From contig JAHLKC010000070.1 of assembly GCA_025449115.1 (NCBI GenBank), positions 62,001 through 126,000 of the forward strand: a stretch of DNA of 64,000 nt. Direction: 5' to 3'. The position numbers and the translations under genes were made by a program. Below are positions 22,708 to 36,500 of this stretch, in pieces. The notes beneath the pieces were generated by a model. It saw only the letters and a program-made list of their open reading frames with translations, was not told the origin of the DNA and searched no databases. The stretch comes from Chytridium lagenaria. Lineage: Eukaryota > Chytridiomycota > Chytridiomycetes > Chytridiales > Chytridiaceae. The first letter of the stretch is position 1; each line of letters opens with the position of its first letter.

Positions 22708-23312
22708 TTAAATTTTCCGCTTAACCCATTTCCCACCCGTCCTTTGCTTACCCTTATCAGTCTTCACCACCCTCCCTGCACTCGGCTTCCCTCTCCCTCC
22801 CGTCTTCACCATCTCCACAGGCTCCTCCTCATCTTCCTTCCACGAACTAATCGTCACCGTCACCTTTTTCCCCCCAAACTCCACATCCTTTTGACTCTCA
22901 ACAACCTCCTTTGCAGTCGAACTCTCCGCATTCAAAGTAATCTTCTCCACAGCCTCAATCCGTTCAACTTGATCTTTGATGAGTTCTTTTCGGGATGCTC
23001 TCTAAACCACTGGTAAGATTTACGCAAGACAAAAACGGGGCAGGTGAACCTTTTCTTTGCGGGCTTCGGTTTTGAGTGCTTTGGCTTGAGTGATCTGGCG
23101 CTTTACGGACGCCTTTTTTCGTTCAACGTTGCGCTTGTGGAAGCCGGTGAGGTAGTTTCTGGAGTAACGAAAGAAAGAAAGGTATTGGTTATATAACAAC
23201 AGAAAACGTCAGATCCTAGATTCTGGAGAGAATAATGTCACATCGATGCTTACGATCTTGCAGCTTCATCAAAAGTGATGAGCTCCACCTGCTTGCTCTT
23301 CTTCTTGACCAT
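22708..23312 (-). CDS. RRP17: Ribosomal RNA processing protein 17 (Nop25/NOL12 family)
   Basis: Three exons (23312-23254, 23158-23050, 23001-22708) give exactly 153 residues with no break. The order is an N-terminal Lys-rich start with ITFDEAARSNYLTGFHKRNV, a basic helical region (ERKKASVKRQITQAKALK...RKEKRASRKELIKDQVERIE) and a basic tail ending GGKWVKRKI. The family signature YLTGFHKRK...R is clear. Yeast Rrp17 is a nucleolar 5'-3' exoribonuclease needed for 5' maturation of 5.8S and 25S rRNA; human NOL12 is the counterpart. The length is in the family range. The clean reading frame shows that parts of this window are accurate at base level. Confidence 0.88.
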
Positions 23313-23391
23313 TTTTTTTTTATGAGTTTGAATTGTCACTACCAAAATGTCAATGATCACGAACATGCAATGTATTTACATAAATATATAT

Positions 23392-26300
23392 TCAATCCTC
23401 CAACTGCCTCAACGCATCCATATACACCGAAGTCATCCCCCTAACCGTATGCAAAGCCCTAACCCTCGAAAAATACACCGGACACACTGTCGACGCACAC
23501 ATCACTTCCCCATCCAACGCGCTTGAATGTCCTGTACAACTCCGACACACATCCAGCACATTCTTATACCTCATTTCCACACCCCGCAGAGTCGCCGAAA
23601 GCCTCAAAGCCGCCGCTGAAGGTGTGGAACGACAATCCGCACATATGCCACGTGATGCGTTCTTTTTATCACAGATGAGACAAAGGGAGGAGGTGTAAAA
23701 GTGTTCCATCGTGGTGATTTTGGAGGGTTTGGGGATAGTGGGTTTTGAAGTCAATAGGGCCATGCCTTCGCGGGATCGATTCACTTTTGGCATGTCATTG
23801 TACCATTGTGTTATATCTGGATAAAGCGGTTTAGGGCAGAGTTTTTGAACAAACGGGTTTTTACCAATGCCGACAAGTCTGAATATCCTATCCAACGGTG
23901 GTATGATTTTCTGCTTAATATAATACTGTCCATGCAACCTCAATGATCTTTCACATCAGTTTCCGCCAGAAACCTTCTCTTACCTGTCCGTCGCGATCTC
24001 TTCCGGTGTAACAGCCTGTTGCGCCAACGTCGAATTTGGACCTCCATACACGATGATATACGGTACCCGTTCATTATGCTGTGGCTCAGACCGAGAATCC
24101 TGGTTCATTTTTTTCTTCGTAAGTGCAGCACCAGGAGGTAGGGATCTGAAGCGGTTAAAATTTATAAAGAAGATGGTTCTACTTGTAATGACCCATGCGG
24201 ACTTCGGTTGCGATGATAAAATCTTGGTAGGAGACGCGGTCTTCGAGGATTTTAGTCCATTGGTCTAGGAGGTAGGCTTTGATTTGGGAGAGATCTTTTG
24301 TCCGGAACAGGAGCCTAGAATCAAATGGAATCAATGCCTTAAATAGAGACTGAGAAAACTTACTTCAAGCAAGTCTCCACCATCTTCGCAACAGCTGGAC
24401 ATCCATCCCTCCTCACAGTCTCAATCCCTTTCGCATCAAACCCAGGTTCCGTTTCCTCAAGCGTCTCATACATGAACCCAACGTACCTCTTCTTTGTCTG
24501 AAGAATACATGGAAGATAGACCTGTCTTTGTTAATGCAACCGCCGACGCGATAAGACGAACCTTTTCAAACTTCAGCTTGACGGGTGGAGGCGTCAACCT
24601 CGTCACCTCCTTCACAAGCGTCAATCCCATCTTAAAAGCCGTCTCTTTTGACGCTCCCTCCATTATCGTAAACATACTATCGGTATCGCCATAAATGACT
24701 CTTGCGACACTTGAAAAGTTACGTTGGACAACAGTCATCGCCTTGAGGAACATCAGAAATCTAGGTGACATTAAAACACCTCTTACTCTTTCTAGGAGAC
24801 ATCGGCCGGTCTGAACAATGGAGTCGGCGATGTCGGAACAAGGCATGCGGCCAGAGAAACTTGCGCCGGCGTAGCCGTAGGTGACGTTTGCGAGAAGTTT
24901 TAGGGAAAGTTGACGAGCGTCAAGGATACGAAGTAGGGCCTATATTGTTATAACCTTGAATATCAGGCATGCATACCTTCTGCCCTTTACTTCTTTTCAT
25001 AGCTTCTTTTACCATAACACGAGTATCTAAAACCTCATTAAGCATACGACCCAGCACTCCTCTCCGAATATGCGGCTTCACGTATATGACGCCGTTGGGT
25101 GCAACTTCATTTAAGTCAGCATCTTATAAGAGCAAAAAACCCACTTGTGAGGTCATCCTGAAGCACCTGAATTATCTCCAATGGCACCTCAAATTCCCCA
25201 TTCACACCAAGCGTTGCCTTCTTCCCCACATACGAAACCCTCCCGATACAGGTACTAAAACTAAAATATTTTTTTTAAAAAAATATTCACACTAGAAATA
25301 CATGTACCAGAAATTATACCCGATCATGACTGATGGATAAAGCGACTGAAAATCATGCACAAGAACGGGATCCGTATATAACTGAGATTTAGGTTCTAAA
25401 TCAATGGAAGACAATCGATAGATCTCATTTTTTGGATCTGAAAAACCGTGAGAGATGATGAGTGGTGTTGTCTACCTGTTCTGCGTTGGGTGAAAACATG
25501 ATAAAGTTTTCGGGTCGAGTGATTCTGGCCATGATGGATTCGACGCGAAATTGGGAGCCGCGCCATATGACAGAGTAGAAATCCATTCCATACACTCTCG
25601 CGAACTCGCTAAAAATTTAAGGTAATGTCAAAGGGCTTACGGGTTACCATGTTCTACTGATCAAACTCGTGTCTTCTAGGAGCATTGAGGTTGAATTGAA
25701 CTCTTGATAAAAAGTAGTTGAACACTCTCCATCGAAACAAGTTTCCGTATCGATACCATTTACAAAGATCATTTGTATCGAAATGTGGAATCCTGCAGCC
25801 ACATCAATCGAGAATATAAACGGAACCAAACCTCTCATGTAAAGCATGAAACACTAGATTCTCCAAAGTATAACTCGTCAACGTAAACTCGGCCCTCATT
25901 AATCTCCACACATTCAAAAAAATCCTCCCCGTCGTCGCAAGCGCCGAATGATGTTCATAACCATATGGATTATCTTCTCGATCAGACTTAACTTTCAATC
26001 CGTTCGATACACGGGCAAGATTTTCCAATAAATCAACACCTTATTTGTTAAGTTATAGGAGGTAGGACTGGTTACCGTATGCCTTTGATGCGCGGTCGCA
26101 AAGATAACCCAAGAGGAACTGTGAACTTCGTAGCCGGCGAGAATGTCGGGATCGAAACCGCGGACAATGCCGATGAGTTTATCGAAAAGATTTTTTTCAG
26201 ATTCTTCTACATCGATGATGAGACCATCTAAATGAACACAGTTAATATCAGAGACAATAAAAAGTAATGAAATTCTGAATAAAATGCGGACTCGAAAAAT

Positions 26301-29300
26301 ACAAACCCGGATCCCCATCCTATGTATATCCATGACTTCCGAAGTAATGATCCCGCAATGATATCTAAACCTTTTCAACTCAATACTTCATCTCATAACA
26401 AACCCTGATCGAAATCCTTTTGCTCAAACACCAACTGCTCTTCCGTCGCAAAGCAATAAAATATACACGTCACCGCATCAGTCTCAGGATTCGGCAAATA
26501 GTCCTCCGGGCATAACGCTAGTAATTAGTGGATTTCATGATATTCGAAGGCTTACCGAATACTTCTAGGCTAAGTATGGTGAGGAACTCCATTTCGTGCT
26601 GCAGGGTGTCTGTTTGAATTTGGCTGTATTTGAAGCCGTGCTTGTTGGCAGGAGTTGGGCCGTCAATCTAGCGAAGATTAGTACGAGAAAAGTCATAGAT
26701 TTCTACTTGTGACGATTTTGGCTTAATATGCGATAGATACTTCGGCGTCGGCGGTAATGGGTTTCGACCCAACCATTGCTCCACTTTATGTCTAGAAGGA
26801 GGTAAGGCCGTCGTTGTCCAAATCCGTGGTCTTAACGGATGCGCTTTACAGAGTTAGAACAGTAAACGTAAAGCTATCCACCTGTCCGATTAAAATGTCG
26901 AATAACTTCGACGGCATCACTACTCTTCACGTATTCGTGATTTCTGTAGTCGAATGTGCGTCCTGCAAATTCGCGTATACGTGAGGGACAATCCTTAGGG
27001 TTCGAGAAAAAAGGTTCAACATATCGCACTTCAGGCAAGCTGTAGGTTCTTAGAGTAGATAGGAGATGTGTCGTCGACGGCGGGGGTTTGCAAATTTGAA
27101 CATGTTGGGGATAAGAACTTTTGGAGAAGCGGAGTCATCTGGCGCGTTGGCGTCGTTTTGACTACTCGTTGGAGTAGCAAGGATGACATCCGGAGAATCA
27201 GGGATTGCGGATGGAGATTCCGGTAAATCATTCCAGTGGACGGTCGAAGGTTTAACCGATGGCGCTAGATGTGCGACAACAGCCACAGCCTCATTCAACT
27301 CTTTCGGTGAGTCTGGGATCATTTCAGGACTGCTCGGCGATCTCAAATCTGTCGGGCTTCTAGGATTCAGCTTTAAATTAAACGACGAGCTTGAGTTTTC
27401 GCGTTCAGGTGACCACATATTCTGAATCGTGCTCATGAACCCTCTCGACTGCAGAAGCGAAGTAGATGCATTTAATACTTCTGCCTCGCGCTGAGAACTA
27501 TTTGTAGATATTCGTTGATTGCCTTGAACCTCAAACTCAAAAAACCGTCGCTCCTTTTTCGTATGCATGTGGGATCCATCTGCTGTGCCTTTTCGTTTCC
27601 GCTTTTTGGAAATTCCGGTGCCAGCTGTGCCATCAAATTGGGGCAAGTTAGCGATCCCGTTTTTGGATCGTGATGGACCTCCTCCCTGCGCCCTCTCTTG
27701 TCGCTCTATCTGCAATATGATTTCCGAAATATCGAATGGCTCCTCCGGTGCAATGGTTTGCGTAAACGCTCCCGTAGCTTCCGCTAGATTAAAACCGGGA
27801 TCCTGACAAAGAAATTTCTTAGTTAATATTATACAAGGTACTCTCACCTTTCCGAAATCTTCAATATCCATAGCGCCATGGTCAACTTTGCCCTTCCCCT
27901 TCCAGACTTTGGCTGGAGGTTCATCTGTCATATCATCCATGACATCACCCATAATATTATCATCATCGAGATGTTGTTGCTCCTCCTCGTCCTCGATCAT
28001 CGACATTTGCGACTATGGACATATTAGTGAAGCTGATAAATAAACAATATATTAGTAATTACGTGGATAATTCCCTCATCAACAACAAAATCGACTTCAG
28101 TAGGCTCCTATTCGCCAAAAAAAAAGGGCTAAGACTTATACTCCCGCGGGCGAAAACAAAGACACAACAAACCTCGTCAAACGCTCTTTCATTGGTCAGC
28201 GCCAATATCGACTGAAATGCGGTCATAACTCCATCATTCACAATACTCGAGACTTGCTGCAAATACGACTGAGACCTTCGTTCATCCATTCCGGCGCTGG
28301 CAAGTACTTTGCGGATATGCTCCATATCTCGACTCTCGTTGAACCAAGGCTCAAATGATTCATTCCTCTCATCGTTGCTAGGTTTAACCAACGGTCCCGT
28401 CCCTCCTTGCGCCCGAAATCGTTTTTCCTCTTCCTTCAAAATTAGTTGACTGTAAAACGTTTGCGAACATACCTTCCATAAAGTTGCTAATGAAGGGACA
28501 ATTTTAACATCATCAGCATCGTGGTTTCCGCGAACCAGGGCAGCATTCGGTCGTTCATTAATTCTGGCACGGTTCAATATATCGCTTGGCCAGCAATCCA
28601 TCTCAAGTTCACAATAGCTCTGCCGCAATATTCGACTTGAAGATGGCCATTTAAGGTTGTCTGGAGTGTTGCTTTCAGTAATGTGACGATTGGGATCACG
28701 TGGAAGAGATACAGGAGGTTTAACTGAAGTGTCATATAAGTTTTAAAACCATTCCAGTGAAGCAAAAAGGCTTACGCATAAATTCATGGCGAAAGCGAAC
28801 GTCAATTAAATCGATAAAGTCCATGCCGAGAAGGTTGAAGTCGATAAAAAATTGGGCCAAATACGGGATATGTGATTCGTACGGTTGAAACTTTCGTTGC
28901 ATGACTCCACCTGAAGCCAAAATAGCCGTGACTTTCTTCATATCCACCGGGTTGTATAAGTAGATTTTCAAAAAGTACTGATATCCAACATGATACCCAT
29001 AGAAAGGGATACCCTTCACAGGAATAATGCCAGCAATGAAAACTCTCGACTTTGAGCTTTTAGTTTTCGTACCTCGCGCAAGGTTCATGGCAAGGTCTAA
29101 GCTACTTCTCAACTTTGCGATGTATTCATGAACTGATGATATATTGGACAACAAGAAAAGGTAGCATCAGTTATATTTTCATATTTAATATAAAAAAAAC
29201 GCACTGACGTTGAACATGCTCCATTGAGCCGTCATAAGGAATGTAGAGATACGGGAAGACCTTGAAAAACCACATGTCACATTTAACCACCATATGACAT

Positions 29301-29594
29301 CGTCCGAACCTGATGAACATGCAAGCAAGCCTTCTGACCATGCCGAGTTGACCCAAAGATCCTGATCGTTGGCACCAGAAAGTATGTTTCACGCTCCTTC
29401 CCCGTTTGCCCTTCCTTGGAGGATAGCTTTCTCATTCTGTCTAAATGTGGGTTTGGCTGTGCCATGTAGAAATCAATTGCGGCAATCCGGACAGAGACAA
29501 CAGGCTCGACACTCTCATCCTTCATGACGAACGCGGAAGCCACAGATTTCTTTTGCGCATCCACCATTTCCACTGCTACGTTGCGTTGCTCCAT
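23392..29594 (-). CDS. REV3: DNA polymerase zeta catalytic subunit
   Basis: A many-exon gene of about 1,700 codons. Exon 1 (29594-29310) carries VRIAAIDFYMAQPNP and PTIRIFGSTRHGQKACLHVH; exon 2 starts at 29260 with VFPYLYIPYDGSMEHVQ. The N-terminal region includes RQSYCELEMD and DILNRARINE, typical of Rev3. A disordered insert (27050-28006) with KKRKRK and Ser-Pro sites follows, then VRYVEPFFSNPKDCPSRIRE and the inactive exonuclease-like region FDPDILAGYEVH. Polymerase motifs are all present: A DFQSLYPSVMIGYN (near 25340), B RQLSLKLLANVTYGYAGASF (near 24880), C VIYGDTDSMF (near 24690). The C-terminus has the two cysteine modules (CLICDKKNASRGICADC; CRSCTGHSS...CASTVC), the second being the expected 4Fe-4S site that binds accessory subunits. 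Pol zeta extends past lesions in translesion synthesis. Confidence 0.92.
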
Positions 29595-30277
29595 TACTTA
29601 GAAGCTTAGTACAGCCACTCGCCAACAGCTCCAGTCAAATCCACAAGAAATATCGTCGCATCAACTGTTCCTATAACAATCTTCTTGTGCCACCGTCGTT
29701 GCTTACCTCGTCGCTGCTTTAGAACGTCCAAAAGATCGGAACCTAGAACGAAACCACAAGCTGGAAAAAGAAGCAAAAAGGTGCAAGTTAAGTAATAACT
29801 GCAAGGAATGCTTAGTTTTCATCTCTCTTTATGCCTAAACTCCTCTTGGACTTCATTTCATCTCGCTTTCTGACTAAACAAACTCCTCTTGGATCGATGG
29901 ACGTGCTATAATATTCATATACATTATAAGAACCTTTTCAATAAAAGCCTCTACACTGAAAGCACAAGAACGCCCTCCGTCACATCCCAAAAAGTTGTTT
30001 CCTTTCATGAAGTATGCGGCTTTGACTAGAGTTTTACCCTTCGTAGATACCTAAATGTGGATTTAAATATGGCACTACAAAATCCGGGGCTCGATATCGA
30101 TTTTTGACTTGACCATCACGAAATTGCCCTTACGAATATTTATTTTTAAAAACAACTGATAGACTATCTTCAAAATACAGACCTCGCCATTATAAGACAA
30201 ACACGATACGGCTAAAATATATGTATTTTTATAGATGGGCAAAGCAAAGCCAAAAACAACAAAATGTAAAAGGATGT
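29595..30277. other. Spacer between CENP-L 3' end and REV3 5' end
   Basis: About 680 nt. A stretch near 29610-29900 contains CTCCTCTTGGA twice (at about 29841 and 29884), probably in the REV3 promoter/5' UTR. No gene seen. Confidence 0.45.
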
Positions 30278-32919
30278 TTATGTACAGTTCATTTGAGCAA
30301 CACGCGCAGCACAAATGTTGGTCAATAAAACCAAGTCCGGTAAAATATTTCGAACGTCGTTTGAACCTTTCAACTAAAAAAAATTACATGCGTTAGAATG
30401 GCCTTAATTAAAGAGCAGGCAACCAAAAACAAAACAAAACTAATGACCTCGAAGTTTCGGTCCGAATCGATATGGCAAAGAGGAGTCGTCACCGATGAAA
30501 GTTGATGAGTGTCCATCACGTATTTCGCATACTGTTGTATGATGTTGGGTAATGATAAAGTTGACGCTTCATTCGCTGAGGATACACGAATACTAAATTA
30601 TGATATTAGATTTCCTCTAATAACTCAAATTCTACCTCTCGCTATAAATCTGGTTGATAATGTTTGGCGACAGATCAGCAGTAAAAGAAGCTCAACATGG
30701 TTGATCCAGATTTCTCCTCAGGAACATCGAACCTTAGCTTCACAGAACTTATTTTGGAACTCGCAATATGGATCTAAGCACAGACATGTTAAAAATTCTA
30801 GAGATTATAATACGCTCACCCTCAGTAACCTTGATAGCCCATCTCTTGACCCATTCATCAAAAAATCGCTTGAGCTCGTGACTGGAGAATGGAGCTTTAT
30901 CTGATTGACAACCAAACGATCTACTAATCCACTCCATGACCAAATTGCATAACCCATTATTGCCATGGGATAGAGCAACAGGAAAAAACGTCGTGGAGTT
31001 GGCAAGGAGTTCCTGAGACATGGTGTCTCTCGGTGGTGCGTTCCCACCACATAATCCGAAAGATACAAGATGTATTCGACAAGCCAAAGCAGGTGGATTC
31101 AGTACAAATGGGTAATGCAAACCACTGGCGGCTGAAGACGTGCATGTCACAATTATTTCAACTCCCATACTCCCGGCTGAAAAAAGGAAGGAACGTTAAG
31201 ATAACAACCGAAAACCAATCGATAAAACAAAGATTGTTAATAGCATCCAAAGAAACTCACCATTTTCACCACTTGTTCGAGGTTCAAAACAATTGAAAGA
31301 TACGTCGACGTCAGCTAAAGGGCGAGCACTCAACCTCGTATCATTGTCATTTTCGATATTCAAGTTATGTTTTTGCATTGCAAGGCGCCGCTCGATTTTC
31401 ATTAACAAATAGGCCTTCAGTTTTTCTCTGTAACTTTCAAAATAGTTGAAATTAAATCCAAGTAAGGGTGTTAAGGCGCAAACTTTGAAAGGGCTGTTGA
31501 GAAAGTCTGCACAAAGTTCGATGGTTAGAACAGAACGAGTAGCTAATTACTACTTTTAATTTCTTCAATTAATGATTTTTTCGTAACGTCGGCATTCGCC
31601 ATAACCATTTGTGTGGCTTAACGTGTTAGTTAGATTAATATCAAACAAAATTATTTTACGCGAAGGAAAAAATGTTTACCTGATGCCTTTTCCAACAGCT
31701 TTTCAGCCAGATGAAGTGCATCTTCTCGAACCAGTGACTTCATTGACTCTCCATCAACTTGCAAAAGTTTTTGAGAAGATAACGGGCGACTTAAATCCTT
31801 TTGGTCGTCTTCAAGCTGTCGTGGTCGGCTGATCGTTTTCGGCGGACTTATCGGTGCCTTATTTATTTGACCCCAAAGCTTTGATGAAGTTCCCGTTGGG
31901 GCTACGAAATCGTCATCCAAAATCTCTGCAGGCGACTCCAATCTTGTATCGGTCAACGTCGCAGAAGGTTTTGAGGTCTTTTGCTTTTCAATGTGCGATT
32001 TCGGTGGTTCATCATCCACCACTTCATCATCACCCGGCAAGTTACGCCTCAATCTTTTCGCTGGTAGTTCGCAAGGAGACGAAGTCGTTTCCCCTTCTGG
32101 AGCGTTGTCTTCGTAGATTTGGTCTTCCTTAGCGAATGTGATTTTCCGTTTCAACCGTAAGCGAGACACGCACTCTTCGTTTGATAAAGCGGGAGAGATT
32201 TCTTCTGTGTCGTGTGATCGTCGACGGGACTTTTGTTTCGGCTGATCTTGTGCGTCTGGCGAAGGGTAAGACGGCTTTCCCTTCATCACATTCGCGCGAC
32301 ACGGAGTCGCGCGTTCTACAGCGCCTCCTTTCGGAACCCTCTCCTTTTTTGAAAAGGGCGGCGGTGAAATATCTTCGTCAGCTTCCGAGTCTAAGTATGG
32401 TTTTAGAAACATTTCTTGATAATGCGTCTTCCGCTTTCCACGTAAACGAGAAAGATTCGAAGGCCCAAGAATCTTCTCAGTCAAGTCAGATTCAAGGCTC
32501 TTTAAACAGCGAGTTAATCGTTTTGCTCTAAGACTTAAAGCTGAACGAGCATTGTTCTTGGACGTTGCCGCTTGGCTGGTATCTTGATCATTTGGCGCTT
32601 GACCGTCGGTACCTTTTTTCGTTGGGGCCTTCCCCGAAACCGAGGCTTTGCCTCCTTTGCGAGTCAGTAAAGCTATTTCTGCTTCATCTGGAATCTTTTC
32701 CGGAGCTGATGGTGAGGATCCATGACTCAAACGTCTTCTCTTCCTCGGTGATGGTGGTCGAAATTGTTCAGTCAAAGGACATCTATCCGCTTCACAAAGT
32801 TGCGACATGAATCTATGCGTGATATACTGTCGGTTTTTCTTAACGGAGCTGAGAGATCCTGGTTCCGCTTGCACTGTTCTTCTTCCAAAAGCGTTGTCCG
32901 TTTGGACGCTGGATAACAT
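30278..32919 (-). CDS. CENPL: Kinetochore protein CENP-L (Fta1/Iml3-like) with long basic N-terminus
   Basis: Seven exons: 32919-31680, 31616-31551, 31506-31261, 31176-30820, 30773-30636, 30592-30448, 30373-30278. The C-terminal part follows CENP-L in order: CALTPLLGFNFNYFESYREK (like VTPLYKFSYTNLKEY), VDVSFNCFEP, GVEIIVTCTSS, FFPVALSHGNNGLCNLVMEW with SFGC (like LFLANG...W...FDC), SSVKLRFDVPEE, SIRVSSANEA and the final helix ILPDLVLLTNICAARVAQ. CENP-L pairs with CENP-N in the constitutive centromere network. The first exon adds over 400 residues of basic, disordered sequence (PRKRRRLSHG, KQKSRRRSHD, AKRLRRNLPGDDE), far longer than animal CENP-L; it could bind DNA or be regulated by phosphorylation (inference). 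Two one-base phase errors occur: the exon 4/5 join and a T-run near 30680. I chose the ATG at 32919, the first in frame. Confidence 0.7.
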
Positions 32920-33572
32920 GAATTCCTTTCGGATTTTTATCAGGACAAATTGTCTCAATGTTGCTCACAACGACTATTGCGGAGCATTCGTATATGGGCA
33001 AAAGTCAAAAGCCAGAAGTCTACATGTCACAGTTATGGTAACAGACGTGTGCTAGAAAATAAGCAAACTCATAGCAGAGAGTCACCTACGAGTGTGCCGG
33101 TGCGGCCATAAAGCTGAGGGAGAGTGTGATGATGCGGAACGGAAGGAGGGGATCGATGATGGGAGGGGTGGTGCGTCCATGTTATGATCGCGATCACCGG
33201 TTTTACGGGCCTGATTTAGGGGTCGTATAATACAAGAGGACGTGAGCAAGAATTACTATGGCAAGAAGGGTAATGGCGATTTTCATTAAGTAAATAAAAC
33301 CTTTAATATGCGAAATATAATGGAGAAAAAAGCAAAAACAAAACAAAAAGAGAGAAATCAAATGCAGAAGGCATTCTCACGACTTCACGACGCGTGAACA
33401 GATAAATCAAACACCCATAGCAGAGATTGCGGGTTACGAATAGTGGAATTCAATATAAAGTAAAATATGGATGACGCCGTCAAGCCGAATCTAACAATAC
33501 ACAAAAAAGACCAATGATATAAAATATCGAAGGCGAAGCAGGAAAGAAAACACGAGAACATGGTAGCGACAA
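32920..33572. other. Intergenic spacer
   Basis: Spacer between the 3' end of the ARF-GEF gene and the 5' end of the CENP-L gene, both minus strand. It should hold the CENP-L promoter. Nothing else is seen. Confidence 0.45.
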
Positions 33573-36500
33573 TTAGACAGATGTTGCCTCCATCGGTCCA
33601 AAAATCTCATCCGCAACCCTCTCCATAAAAGCCTGCAACACCGCCCTAACCTCTGGTCTATCGGCATTTAACATCCGAATCCCCAAACGGAAGTAAACCG
33701 GCAACTTTCTCTTTAACCTCTCACAGGACGGCCGTCCCTCCCCATCTCCATCCTCCCCGTCCGCTGCTGATGCCACACTTAACCTCCTCCCAAAACCTCC
33801 AACCCCCCACCATCCCTCCATGTTAAGCAACTCCTGGTAAATAACCACAACAACAGGCCCCCACAACGCTACATCCCTCGCGCTATGTTGCCCACCAACC
33901 TGTCCAGCATCCCCAGCCCCACCCTGCAAGAACGTCCCGAACCTCTCCAACACATCAAGTGTGTGTCGAATCAATTCGGCTCCGACATCAACTCCAGACA
34001 TATCCGACACCGCCTTCTCTGCAGGTGTGGGTGGGTGGGCTGGGTCAAGCAAGGCTTCAACGGCAGACGTTTCACTGTCCCCGACAACGCGGTACACGGC
34101 AAACAACATACGGATGTGCGAGGCAAGAGAGATGGTCTCCTGCTTAACAAGATTGGGCATTTGCTGCACTAATCCCCTTCTCCAGATGGCGTAGCGTAGG
34201 TCATAGTCTGCGTTAAAGCTTCTTGCGACAGCGTATGACTCGCGAACACATTTCAACCATCGAATGCGATGTTCCTTTGGTAGAATCGTGATGGCTGTTC
34301 GCCGTGTTCTTCCACTTCCTTCCAATAACGTGACCCCATTGGTGGTTGTCGAGACCACAGAACCAGGCGGAACTGCAGTGTTGTCGTTAGCGGTGCTGGT
34401 GCGACGAGACGGTGCAGCGGATGTCGACGGGTCCACAAGCTCTGTTAAGGCCACATCCCTCACAGCCTGAATAACCTCAATATGAGTCACACATTTCACT
34501 ATCGTATGCTCAAAGTCTAGGGTATCAAGTGTAGTCTTTACAGCTATACGAGCGGCAGCGTCCTTGCCAATATTCAAGACCTCCGAGAGAGTTGCAGAAA
34601 TGACTTCCGTCTTTGTCATAGGGCTCGAGGGGCTGAGAGGAAGAGAGCCGTTTTTAGAGCCGTAGTCGCAAGTGAGGAGCTCACTTGGTGACGTGATGCG
34701 GAAGGCGGCCTCAATAGCATCGGTGACAAGATTCCAGCAATTGGCTTTTCCAAACTTGCCAATGTTCTTCTGAATAAATTGCTGCAAGCAGATTTGGCCA
34801 CTTGTAGCAAGCTAAGTAAACAATAGAAGTTATTACCGATAACCAAGTCAAACGTAAACCGCGAATCTGAGCCAGAAAACATACCTTCTCATCACGAATT
34901 TTCAGCATTGACACGCTTAAATCGAAAACGTCCTTCACAATCCCCACGTCCCCACCAGCCACCAACTCAAACACCTCCGTCACTAGGTCTACCAATAGCC
35001 TTAGACCCTGTATCCACACCGCCGCGCTCCCCTCCCTCACTCTTCCAACAGAACTCTCCTCATCCCCACCCTCACCCTGTCCTCGATGCTGCTCCTTAAG
35101 GTCCTCGAAAATTGGTAACAAAACACTGCGATGAATGTTCTTCCAATACCTAACGTCAAAGAACCGTGAAGCGGACTGCAATGTCGCAAACAACGCGTCC
35201 AAAGCACGGGTCTTCACATTCAGGCTCTCCGAATCAATGGCAACACGGGACAATGATGAAAGGATTGGGAACCATTTCAGCACGAAATGCTCCTCACTCA
35301 CAGTCCCATCAGCGAGAATATAAGGTTGTATAGGGATTCGAGATATAGTAGAGGAAGTGGGTGTCGCAGCAGAATTAGGTAATGCAGGAGTATTTAAGCC
35401 AGGTGACGCAACAGCGCGAGTGGGGGGTGCCAAACCCTTCTTCTGACGTCCTTCAATTCCTCGACTTCCTCTTCAGCAAGCTCTGACAGATGCTTGCCGC
35501 AATGCTCCAATAGCATAATGGAGCCAGTGACGACATCGTCATGAAGTTGGGAGGGAGGTCCTTTGATAAGAGCAAACTCAGTGAGGCAGGAGATATAATC
35601 AACAAAACCACCAGCATGGCTAACGACGTTGAAATGCTCCTTAAAAGTCATCTGGGCGATGCTAAATGCAAACTCTATGAGACGGTCGCTAGTGTCCTTG
35701 CACTGAACAGTCTTTGCAAGCACAATAAAAATGGATTTCCATCCAGACCGAATGCTTCCAGCGCGGGCCGAGATCATCTAAAAATCGAAGAAGGAAACAT
35801 CAACCCTGATTTACGTATCAAAGATTTCCTCACCTGAGACAAACTACTCAAAAGCAATTCTCTAATATTGATATCCGAGTTATTCTTCATAATAAACTCA
35901 AAACTCTTTAACAACTCATTTTGAGTCGAGAAATGCTCCAGCTCCTCCTTCTCCAAAAATTTAAAGTTGATCTGCCTCAACGCATCCACAGCAAACGTCG
36001 AAACGCCAAGATGCGGGTGACATCCGATGGTATTAAAGTAAGGTTGAAGAACTCTGCGCAAGAAGAAAAAAAGAAAGTTTTAGGATGAAACCTAGCCTTA
36101 CAACAACAAAATCTCAAAAGAAGTCAACTCCTCACCTCCAAATCTGACTCCATTCATACCGAATCCTCAACATATTGTAGTCCGCAATTTCAACCACTTT
36201 CTGCAATAAGTACATTCTGGGCGGTCCATCCAATTTAACCTGCATAGCGCCTAAATTCACAACAGGAGAAGCACCCCCAGACGAAGAAGAAGATCCCGCC
36301 CCAAGTCCAGTCAACATCACCCCAGGATCCAAACCAACCTCCTCCAGCGCGACTTGCACAAGTGCTCTAAAAAAATGTGCAATCGCTGGTCCCGACAACC
36401 CTACCGTGGTTGAAAAAACGTGATCCACCGCCACCATAGTAGTTTGGGACGCGAAATCAGCAATAAGCCGCTCAAGAGCGGGCGAGGGGCGGAAGGATGC

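Noticed and set aside
30509..30904. 131-codon forward open frame
   Set aside because: It lies antisense to CENP-L exons whose splice phases and motifs are convincing.
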